This document shows positions 41,772-49,049 of a stretch of DNA of 64,000 nt, in pieces; position 1 is the stretch's first letter, and each line of letters begins with the position of its first letter. The position numbers were made by a program, and so were the translations under genes. The stretch is from positions 14,063 through 78,062 of the forward strand of contig NZ_JOII01000029.1 in NCBI RefSeq assembly GCF_000719955.1. Direction: 5' to 3'. This DNA comes from Streptomyces albidoflavus. GTDB taxonomy: Bacteria > Actinomycetota > Actinomycetes > Streptomycetales > Streptomycetaceae. The notes under the pieces are model-generated. The model saw only the letters and a program-made list of their open reading frames with translations. It made no database searches and was not told where the DNA came from.

Positions 41772-44700
41772 ATGTACGAGTTGTCCCGGGTCCGCCTCTA
41801 CTCCATCGGACCCGCAGGCGCCCGGTACGCCGACACCGTCCTGGACCTGCGCGGGGTCGGCAAGGCCGTGCCCAGACCGGCCCCCGCCCAGGCGGAGTTC
41901 TTCGAGGAGGAGCCGGTCGGCCCGCCGCGCAGGCCCGCCCCCGCCGGCGTCCTCTTCCTGGAGAACGGCGGCGGCAAGTCCGTCCTGCTCAAGCTGATCT
42001 TCTCGGTGATGCTCCCCGGCCACCGCAACACGCTCGGAGGCGCCAGCTCCGGCGTGCTCCGCAAGTTCCTCCTCGCCGACGACTGCGGCCATGTCGCCCT
42101 GGAGTGGCAGCACACCCTCACCGGAGAGACCGTCGTCGTCGGCAAGGTCAGCGAGTGGCGCGGCCGCCAGGTCTCCAACGACCCGCGGAAGTTCGCCGAA
42201 GCCTGGTACTCCTTCCGCCCCGGCCCCGGCCTCAGCCTCGACTCGCTGCCCGTCGCCGAGTCCACCACCGTCCCCGCCCCCGTCGAGGGCGCCTCCGGGG
42301 CGCGCGGCCGGCGCCGCACCATGAAGGGGTTCCGCGACGCCCTCACCGACGCCGGGAAGTTCTACCTCCACCTCGACGTGCACTGGGAGGAGACCCACGA
42401 ACGCTGGACCGAGCACCTCGGCGAACTCGGCCTCGACCCCGAACTCTTCCGCTACCAGCGGGAGATGAACGCCGACGAGGGCGAGGCCGCCGGCCTCTTC
42501 GCGGTCAAGAAGGACTCCGACTTCACCGACCTGCTGCTGCGCGCCGTCACCGACACCCGCGACACCGACGGCCTCGCCGACCTCGTCCACGGCTTCGGCC
42601 ACAAACTCGGCCGCCGCGCCGAACTCATCGCCGAACGCGACTTCACCGCCGGCTCCGTCGACCTGCTCGGCCGCATCGTCGAGACCACCGCCGAACGCGA
42701 CCGCAGCCGCGACATCCACGCCGCCGCCGAACGCCGCACCCGCACCCTCGCCCGCAGCCTCTCCCTGCGCGCCCGCCACGAACGCGCCCGCACCGGCGAC
42801 CTCGCCCAGCAGGTCACCACCGCCGCCCACCGCGTCACTGGGGCCGAGGACACCCGCTCCCGGGCTGCCCTGATCGCCGCCGAACTCGCCTACCGGCACG
42901 CCTCGCTCGCCCTCACCGTCGCCGAGAAGGCCGCCGCCGCCCAGCGTCGCGAACTCGCCGACGCCCGCACCCTGCACGCCGCCTGGCAGGCCGCCGAGGC
43001 CGTCCTGCGCCACCGCGCCGCCGCCGACCGCTCCACCCGCGTCGCCGACGCCATCCGCGAGGCCGAACGCGACGCCGCCCCCGCCCTCGCCGCCCGCTCG
43101 AAGGCCGCCACCGCCCTGGTCCGCGCCCTCGACGCCGCCGCCCGGGACGGCGAACGGGTCGCCACCGAACTGGAGGAGCGCGCCGCCCACCTCCAGGACG
43201 AGGGCGAGGCCGCCCACCGCGACGCCACCGCCGCCGCCACCGAGGCCCAGCGCGCCCGCAGCGAGACCGGCCACCTGCGCCAGCGCCTCGCCGAGGTCGA
43301 GCAGGAGACCGAGGAAGCCGTACGGGCCGGCTGGCTGGAGGCCGGCGCCGCCGACAGCGACCCCGCCCGGGCCGCCCTCGCCGCCACCGATGCCGAGCAG
43401 GAGGCGGCCGGCGCCTGGGAGAGCGCCCGCGAACGCGCCCACCGCGCCGCCGACCACGCCAAGGAGTGCGCCGCCGACGAGGCCCGCGCCGACCTCGCCG
43501 CCGCCCGCGCCCACGACGCCGCCGACGCCGCCGCCCGCGCCCACGAGGCCGAACAGCGCACCGCCGCCGCCCTCGCCGCCGAACCCCGGCTCGCCGAACT
43601 CCTCGGCCTGCCCGCGCCCGACAGCGAGGAGGGTCCGCTCACCGCCGCCGAACTCGACCGCTCCGCCGACCGCCTCGCCGCCCTCCTGGACGAGGGCGTC
43701 ACCGCCGCGGAACGCCAGCTCTTCGACCTGCGGACCGCCGCCGCCGACGACACCCGCATCCTCGGCGCCCTCGGCGACGGCGGGCTGCTGCCGCCCGGCC
43801 CCGACGTCCTCGCCACCGTCGAGTACCTCGGCGAACAGGGCATCCCCGCCCTCCCCGGCTGGCGCTACCTCGCCCAGGCCGTCGACCCGGCCGAGCACGC
43901 CGCCGTCCTCGCCGCCCGGCCCGAACTGGTCGACGGCGTCGTCATCACCGACCCCGACACCCACAGCCGGGCCCGCGCCGTCCTCGCCGACGCCGCCCTG
44001 CTGCCCCGCTCCGCCGTCGCCGTCGGCACCTCCGCCGCCCTGCTCGCCCCGGCACCGCGTACGGGCGGTTCCGACGCCGCCGACCAGGGCGTCTTCCTCG
44101 TCCCGCCCAACCCGGCCATGCACGACGAGTACGCCGCCGACGAGGAGCGCCAGGCCCTGCGCGCCCGCGCCGCCGCCCGCGACGAGGAGATCCGGGCGCT
44201 CGCCGCCCGCCTCGCCAAGGACCGCGAACTCGCCGCCCGGCTCACCTCCTGGCGTACCGGCTGCCCGGCGGGCCACCTCACCGAGCTGGGCGCCACCGCG
44301 GACCAGGCCCAGGAGCACGCCGACACCGCCGCCCACACCCTCCAGCAGGCCCGCACCGCCCGCGCCGAGGCCGACGAGGCCGCCGGCGAGGCGGCCCGGG
44401 TCCGCGACGACAGCCAGGAACGCGCCCAGCGGGCCCGGCGCGCCGCCGACGCCCTCGCCGGCCTCGCCCACCGGCTGCGCGAGCGCCCCCGCTGGCAGGC
44501 CGCCCTGCGCGAACTGGCCGAGACCGCCGCCACCAGCGAGGAGCGCGCCCAGACCTGCCTGGACCGGGCCCGCTCCGCCGACGAGGACCGCCGCGCCGCC
44601 CAGCGCGCCGCCGACGACGCCCGCCGCACCGCCCGCGCCCTGCGCGCCGAACGCGCCGAGATCGCCGGTGTCCCCGACGACGCCGAACTCCCCGCCTCCA

Positions 44701-46379
44701 CCGACACCCCGCGCGTCTCGCTGCCCGCCCTGCGCGAGGCGTACCGCTCCGCCTCCCAGCTGTACGAGAAGGTCGGCGTCGGCGCCGACCTCCGGGCCGA
44801 GCAGGCCCGCGCCGAGAGCGACGAGTCGGCGGCCCGCGCCGAACTCGACCGGCTCAGCAACAAGGTCCGCAACCGCGCCGCCCAGCTCCTGGAGGACCCC
44901 GACGGCGCCGACGGGCCCTCCCGCCAGGCCGCCGCCGCCCGCGCCGAGGCGCTCGTCCAGATGCTGGAGACCCGCTCGGCCGCCGCCAGCGAACAGCTCG
45001 GCCGGCTGCGCGGCGAGGCGGAGCGGCACGCCCCCGAGGAGGGCGAGGCCCACACCGAGCTGCCGCCCGAGCAGGTGCCCGCCGATGTCGAGGCGGCCCA
45101 GCGGCTGCTGCGCGCCGCCACCGCCGAACTCGCCGGGCGCACCGACGAACTGGCCGCCGCCCGCGAGGCGCACGGCGAACTCCTCCACGCCCACCGCGCC
45201 GCCGAGGAGGCCACCGCGGGCTTCGAGGAGACCGCCTCCCTCCTGCGCGACCTGCTCCGCGATCCGCAGGACACCCGCGACACCGACGACGAGAGCGGCG
45301 TCCAGGCCCCGGACCAGTACACGGGCAGCCTGGACGAGGCCCGACGCGCCGCCGCCGAGGCCCGCCGCTCCCTGCGCGGCTGCGCCGCCGACCTCTCCGG
45401 CGCCGAGTCGGCCCTCCGCGAGACCAGCGACATCCTGGTCCGGCACGCCAACTCCAGCCGCTACGAGCAGGTCCGCACCCCCGCCCGCGCCCAGATCCGC
45501 GAACTCCCCGCCGCCGCGCTGCCGGAACACGCCGCCAAGTGGGCCGAGGCGTTCGCGCCGAGGCTCCGGGTCCTCACCGACGAACTCGACCAGCTGGAAC
45601 GCAACCGCGACTCGATCGTGGACCGGCTGCGCGGCCTGGTCGAGTCCTCCCTGGCCACCCTCCGCTCCGCCCAGCGGCTCTCCCGGCTGCCCGAGGGGCT
45701 GGGGGAGTGGTCGGGCCAGGAGTTCCTGCGCATCCGCTTCGAGGAGCCCGACCAGACCACCCTGGTGGAGCGGCTCGGCGAGGTCATCGACGAGGCCACC
45801 AGCACCGCCGTCCGCAAGAACGCCGACCTGCGCCGGGACGGCATGTCCCTGCTGCTGCGCGGCGTCCACGCCGCCCTCCAGCCGCGCGGCGTCTCCGTCG
45901 AGATCCTCAAGCCGGACGCCGTGCTGCGCGCGGAGCGCGTCCCCGTCGGCCAGATGGGCGACGTCTTCTCCGGCGGCCAGCTGCTCACCGCCGCCATCGC
46001 CCTCTACTGCACGATGGCCGCCCTGCGCAGCAACGACCGGGGCCGCGACAAGCACCGCCACGCCGGCACGCTCTTCCTCGACAACCCCATCGGCCGCGCC
46101 AACGCCACCTACCTGCTGGAACTCCAGCGTGCCGTCGCCGACGCCCTCGGCGTCCAGCTCCTGTACACCACCGGCCTCTTCGACACGACCGCGCTCGCCG
46201 AGTTCCCCCTGGTCATCCGCCTCCGCAACGACGCCGACCTCCGCGCGGGCCTGAAGTACATCAGCGTCGAGGAACACCTCCGCCCCGGCCTGCCCCAGCA
46301 GGACCCGCAGGAGGAGACGGTGCATGGGGAGATCACGGCCACCCGGATGTACGTCAAGCCGCGGGAGGACGAGGCGTGA
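41772..46379 (+). CDS. SMC-like ATPase (MksB/JetC-like), 1535 residues
   Basis: The largest gene of the window encodes an SMC-type protein. The N-terminal head starts MYELSRVRLYSIGPAG, with Walker A LFLENGGGKSVLL at residues 61-73. Long Ala/Glu/Arg-rich coiled coils (about 270-600 and 780-1260) are split by a globular hinge-like part (about 610-770, with ALPGWRYLAQAVDPAEHAAVL). The C-terminal head has the ABC signature FSGGQ at 1399-1403 and Walker B GTLFLDNPIG with D1437. The residue after this Asp is Asn, where ATPases of this class normally have the catalytic Glu. It should form a dimer and, with the two preceding proteins, a Muk/Mks-type complex. No MksG/JetD nuclease gene follows. Confidence 0.85.
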   Translation: MYELSRVRLYSIGPAGARYADTVLDLRGVGKAVPRPAPAQAEFFEEEPVGPPRRPAPAGVLFLENGGGKSVLLKLIFSVMLPGHRNTLGGASSGVLRKFLLADDCGHVALEWQHTLTGETVVVGKVSEWRGRQVSNDPRKFAEAWYSFRPGPGLSLDSLPVAESTTVPAPVEGASGARGRRRTMKGFRDALTDAGKFYLHLDVHWEETHERWTEHLGELGLDPELFRYQREMNADEGEAAGLFAVKKDSDFTDLLLRAVTDTRDTDGLADLVHGFGHKLGRRAELIAERDFTAGSVDLLGRIVETTAERDRSRDIHAAAERRTRTLARSLSLRARHERARTGDLAQQVTTAAHRVTGAEDTRSRAALIAAELAYRHASLALTVAEKAAAAQRRELADARTLHAAWQAAEAVLRHRAAADRSTRVADAIREAERDAAPALAARSKAATALVRALDAAARDGERVATELEERAAHLQDEGEAAHRDATAAATEAQRARSETGHLRQRLAEVEQETEEAVRAGWLEAGAADSDPARAALAATDAEQEAAGAWESARERAHRAADHAKECAADEARADLAAARAHDAADAAARAHEAEQRTAAALAAEPRLAELLGLPAPDSEEGPLTAAELDRSADRLAALLDEGVTAAERQLFDLRTAAADDTRILGALGDGGLLPPGPDVLATVEYLGEQGIPALPGWRYLAQAVDPAEHAAVLAARPELVDGVVITDPDTHSRARAVLADAALLPRSAVAVGTSAALLAPAPRTGGSDAADQGVFLVPPNPAMHDEYAADEERQALRARAAARDEEIRALAARLAKDRELAARLTSWRTGCPAGHLTELGATADQAQEHADTAAHTLQQARTARAEADEAAGEAARVRDDSQERAQRARRAADALAGLAHRLRERPRWQAALRELAETAATSEERAQTCLDRARSADEDRRAAQRAADDARRTARALRAERAEIAGVPDDAELPASTDTPRVSLPALREAYRSASQLYEKVGVGADLRAEQARAESDESAARAELDRLSNKVRNRAAQLLEDPDGADGPSRQAAAARAEALVQMLETRSAAASEQLGRLRGEAERHAPEEGEAHTELPPEQVPADVEAAQRLLRAATAELAGRTDELAAAREAHGELLHAHRAAEEATAGFEETASLLRDLLRDPQDTRDTDDESGVQAPDQYTGSLDEARRAAAEARRSLRGCAADLSGAESALRETSDILVRHANSSRYEQVRTPARAQIRELPAAALPEHAAKWAEAFAPRLRVLTDELDQLERNRDSIVDRLRGLVESSLATLRSAQRLSRLPEGLGEWSGQEFLRIRFEEPDQTTLVERLGEVIDEATSTAVRKNADLRRDGMSLLLRGVHAALQPRGVSVEILKPDAVLRAERVPVGQMGDVFSGGQLLTAAIALYCTMAALRSNDRGRDKHRHAGTLFLDNPIGRANATYLLELQRAVADALGVQLLYTTGLFDTTALAEFPLVIRLRNDADLRAGLKYISVEEHLRPGLPQQDPQEETVHGEITATRMYVKPREDEA

Positions 46380-46951
46380 GCACCGGCAGTGGGCGGGAAG
46401 GGGACATGAACGGCCGGGTCGCAGAGGTGAGCCGCAACGAGACGTACGCCTTCTCCAAGCCCGTCAGGGAGTCGGTCACCCTGCTCGCCGGCCTCGGGGT
46501 CGAGGGCGACGTGCACGCGGGGAGGACGATCCGCCACCAGTTCCGCATGACCTACGAGCCGGACCTGCCCAACCTGCGCCAGGTCCACCTGATGCACGCG
46601 GAACTCTTCGACGAACTGGCGCTCAAGGGCTACCACGTCACGGCGGGCCGGCTCGGCGAGAACATCACCACCCGCGGCGTCGACCTGCTGGGCCTTCCCA
46701 CCGGCACGCTGCTGCGGCTGGGCGCGGAGGCCGTGGTCGAGGTGACCGGCCTGCGCAACCCGTGCGCCAAGATCAACGATTTCCGCCCGGGCCTGCTCGC
46801 CGAGGTCTTCGCCCTGGACCCCGCATCGGGTGACTTCACCTTCAAGTCCGGGGTGATGGGCGTGGTCCACACCGGCGGCGTGGTCCGCCCGGGGGACCCC
46901 GTCGTGGCCGAACTGCCGACGGGGCCGCACCGGCCCTTGGAGCGGGTCTAG
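46376..46951 (+). CDS. MOSC-domain protein
   Basis: This 191-residue protein is a MOSC domain (beta-strand-rich, binds molybdenum or sulfur carriers). Visible are SVTLLAGLGVEGDVHAG, GRLGENITTRGVDLLGLPTGTLLRLG and the Cys in VTGLRNPCAKINDF, the position that is functional in MoCo sulfurase and YiiM-type proteins. The GTG at 46376 overlaps the SMC-gene TGA by 4 nt (GTGA). An ATG at 46406 with GGAAGGGG just before it is an alternative start. It is possibly an accidental neighbour, though coupled translation suggests co-expression with the SMC-type genes. MOSC proteins are often involved in detoxifying N-hydroxylated bases. Confidence 0.87.
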   Translation: MSTGSGREGDMNGRVAEVSRNETYAFSKPVRESVTLLAGLGVEGDVHAGRTIRHQFRMTYEPDLPNLRQVHLMHAELFDELALKGYHVTAGRLGENITTRGVDLLGLPTGTLLRLGAEAVVEVTGLRNPCAKINDFRPGLLAEVFALDPASGDFTFKSGVMGVVHTGGVVRPGDPVVAELPTGPHRPLERV

Positions 46952-46979
46952 GGAGTGTCCCGCCGCGACCGGGAGACGG

Positions 46980-47369
46980 TCAGGCGGCAGGGTCGACCTC
47001 CGGGTGCGTGAACCGCACCGGCCTGCCCAGCGACCGGGCGTAGGTGATCTCGGCCCGGGTGCTGTCCCCGATGTAGTCGCCGACCACGAGCACCTCGTCG
47101 GCAAGCCGGATCTTCGCCCGGTGCAGCTCGTCGAGGCGCGCCTTCACCGCCTCGGCCTCGACGGGGTCGGACCAGAGGGCGTGCGGCGACTTCATGTCAC
47201 AGCCCGGTTTGACGACGATCCTGCCGGCCGCGGTCTCCCGCAGATCAGCCTCGTTCATCTCCGCCATGAAGCGGGTGGAACCGCAGATCACGACGATGTG
47301 CGGGAGGCTCAACCGCCTCTTCGCCTCGGAGAGTTCCTGCTCGGGGGTGGGCTGTGACGGGTACGACAC
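46980..47369 (-). CDS. Nucleoside 2-deoxyribosyltransferase-like (DUF4406-type) protein
   Basis: This 129-residue protein contains VVICGSTRFMAEMNEADLRETAAGRIVV near the N-terminus and RLDELHRAKIRLADEVLVVGDYIGDSTRAEITYARSLGRPV in the second half. The GSTRF strand with the later conserved Asp and Glu is the pattern of nucleoside deoxyribosyltransferase-fold proteins. AGGAGG lies 5 nt before GTG 47369, so it is the chosen start. The family can bind nucleotides or metabolise NAD-like molecules; the activity here is unknown. It converges with the MOSC gene 28 nt away. Confidence 0.7.
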   Translation of the reverse strand: MSYPSQPTPEQELSEAKRRLSLPHIVVICGSTRFMAEMNEADLRETAAGRIVVKPGCDMKSPHALWSDPVEAEAVKARLDELHRAKIRLADEVLVVGDYIGDSTRAEITYARSLGRPVRFTHPEVDPAA

Positions 47370-47470
47370 CGGTTCCTCCTGGTGACGGGGGCCGAGAGCC
47401 ATGCCGTTCCGGCGCCTGGGCGCCGTCGGCCTCGACCTGGCAGAACGACGCCCCGGCCTAGGATCGGCCC

Positions 47471-47848
47471 ATGATCGCCGAACTGCAGTGCGTGGTGCTG
47501 GACTGTTCCGAGCCGCTGGAACTCGCCCGCTTCTACCGGTCCTTGCTCGGCGGGACCGTGAACCGGGAGGACCGGCGCTGGGCGGTCGGCGAGGAGTGGG
47601 CGACGCTGCACACGCCGTCCGGGCTCGTACTCGCCTTCCAGCGGGTGACGCCGTACCAGCCGCCACGGTGGCCTGATGCGTCCCGCCCCCAGCAGTTCCA
47701 CCTCGACTTCGGTGTGCCCGACCTTGACCAGGCCCAGGAACAGGCGCTGGCCTCGGGGGCGACGCTGCTGGACGACGGTGCCGGCGAACGGAGCTGGAGT
47801 GTCCTCGCCGACCCGGCCGGGCACCCCTTCTGCCTCGTCCGGCACTGA
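47471..47848 (+). CDS. VOC-family (glyoxalase-like) protein
   Basis: This 125-residue protein contains paired betaalphabetabetabeta modules: IAELQCVVLDCSEPLELARFYRSLLGG and QQFHLDFGVPDLDQAQEQALASGATLLDD, ending FCLVRH. The His in QFHLDFGV and the Glu-like positions at the metal site fit a divergent VOC protein without a clear substrate. TAGGAT (47459-47464) is 6 nt before the ATG and there is no ribosome site, so it is probably leaderless. Confidence 0.88.
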   Translation: MIAELQCVVLDCSEPLELARFYRSLLGGTVNREDRRWAVGEEWATLHTPSGLVLAFQRVTPYQPPRWPDASRPQQFHLDFGVPDLDQAQEQALASGATLLDDGAGERSWSVLADPAGHPFCLVRH

Positions 47849-47853
47849 GGGGG

Positions 47854-47890
47854 GGCGGTACGACGAACCTGACGGAGCCGCCGTACCGCC
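47854..47890. terminator. Bidirectional terminator after the VOC gene
   Basis: GGCGGTACG (47854-47862) pairs with CGTACCGCC (47882-47890) around a 19-nt loop, between convergent gene ends at 47848 and 47897. Confidence 0.65.
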
Positions 47891-47896
47891 GCCCGT

Positions 47897-48559
47897 TCAG
47901 GACGAGTGGGTCAACTCCCGCTCCCGCTCCGGGGCCTTCACCGTGGCCGGCGCGGAGCCTGCCCGGTCGCGTCCGTCGGGCCGTGCGCCGGAGCCGCTCC
48001 CCTTCACGGTGGCCTCCGGGGTGGTGTCGCCGCCCGGTGCCGTGCCGGTCGTCCGTGGCTTCCGCGCCCCGTCGGGGGCGGTGGCCGGCGCCCCGCCCGA
48101 CGGGTCGGGTATCCGTACCCCGGCCTTGGCCGCGCGCCGGGCCGCACGCCGCTCCCGGCGGCGTTCGCGGCGGCGCTCCCGGGCCGTGCTGCCCGGGGCC
48201 GAGACGACGCCGTGCCGCTGGTTCCACACCTGCCGGGTGACCCAGACGTCCAGTACCGCCCAGGTCGCCGCGATGGTGCTCGCCACGCTGCTGAGCACCA
48301 TCGGGAAGGCCAGCCAGGATTCCGCCAGGGTCGCCAGGAAGGCGACCATCGCCTGTATCAGCGTCAGTGCCACGATCAGCACCGCCCGCACCGCCGCCGT
48401 CCGTACCGGATCGGGCATGCGGGGTCGCGCCGCGGGCTCGTCCACCCACAGCGGTGCCCGCTCCGGCTCCCCGCTCCCCTCCGCCCGGCGCGGGCCGGGC
48501 ACCTGTCCACCCGGCTCGCCCCGCTCCGCAGGGGTCCTCCGCCGCTCCGCCGTCGCCAT
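47897..48559 (-). CDS. Hypothetical membrane protein with basic C-terminal tail
   Basis: This 220-residue protein has two hydrophobic helices (about 55-77, AAVRAVLIVALTLIQAMVAFLATL; and 80-100, WLAFPMVLSSVASTIAATWAVLDVWVT). A very basic stretch (ARERRRERRRERRAARRAAKAG) and a long Pro/Gly/Thr-rich tail follow. I do not recognise a domain. The start at 48559 is the ATG nearest the folded part; 156 nt more of open frame lies upstream. It is divergent from the conservon cvnA gene 490 bp away, and co-regulation is possible but unshown. Confidence 0.6.
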   Translation of the reverse strand: MATAERRRTPAERGEPGGQVPGPRRAEGSGEPERAPLWVDEPAARPRMPDPVRTAAVRAVLIVALTLIQAMVAFLATLAESWLAFPMVLSSVASTIAATWAVLDVWVTRQVWNQRHGVVSAPGSTARERRRERRRERRAARRAAKAGVRIPDPSGGAPATAPDGARKPRTTGTAPGGDTTPEATVKGSGSGARPDGRDRAGSAPATVKAPERERELTHSS

Positions 48560-49049
48560 CAGTCCGTCACTCCCCGCCGCCTTGCAGTCAGCCGACCGGT
48601 GCCGCGTGGAACCGGCCCCGTCTTCAGTCTGGCTGCCCGCCTTCGTCCGCTTTACGCTGCCGCCGCCGAGATCCGGCGGCCGCCGGTCCACGCCGGCGCA
48701 CCCCTCCCGTACCAACTCCGCACACCTCGTCCACGACTTGTACAGAAGGACGCACGGAGTCCCCGGATGATTCCCGACCAGGCGGGCGAGATGTCGGAAC
48801 TGGCCGGGAAGATGTCCGCAATCAGCCGGTCCGGGAGAGGTCCAGTCTGCCTGAGAGGACGCGGGAGGGCGGCCCGAGGGTCACCTGATCGTCGCCGAAC
48901 GGCGGGAACCGGACGCCGATGCCCCGTTCCGGGCCGAAAACCTCCCGGACGTCTCTTCGATCAACCCTGTGTCAGTAGTAGGCTCGCGCCGTTTATTGAC
49001 GCACGGATGTGCACCCCGGACACCATCGGGGGACGGACTGGGGGAGGCC
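48560..49049 (+). promoter_or_regulatory. Promoter region of the conservon (490-bp gap)
   Basis: TAGGCT (48979-48984) with TTCGAT (48956-48961) 17 nt upstream forms a plausible promoter 66 nt before cvnA. A second possible -10, TACAGA, lies at 48740-48745. The G/C-rich remainder has no gene I can support. Confidence 0.5.

Noticed and set aside
41532..46325. A 1597-codon open frame antisense to the SMC-like gene and a 1615-codon frame in another phase
   Set aside because: Both are shadows of the high-GC SMC gene. They are low-complexity Gly/Ala or Arg/Pro sequences with no motif and lack ribosome sites. Only the last part of the second (46376-46951) is real.
46376..48559. Search for a JetD/MksG (TOPRIM, DUF3322/DUF2220) gene to complete a Wadjet system
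   Set aside because: Neither the MOSC, deoxyribosyltransferase-like, VOC nor membrane protein genes have TOPRIM motifs, and nothing upstream of the kleisin-like gene does.
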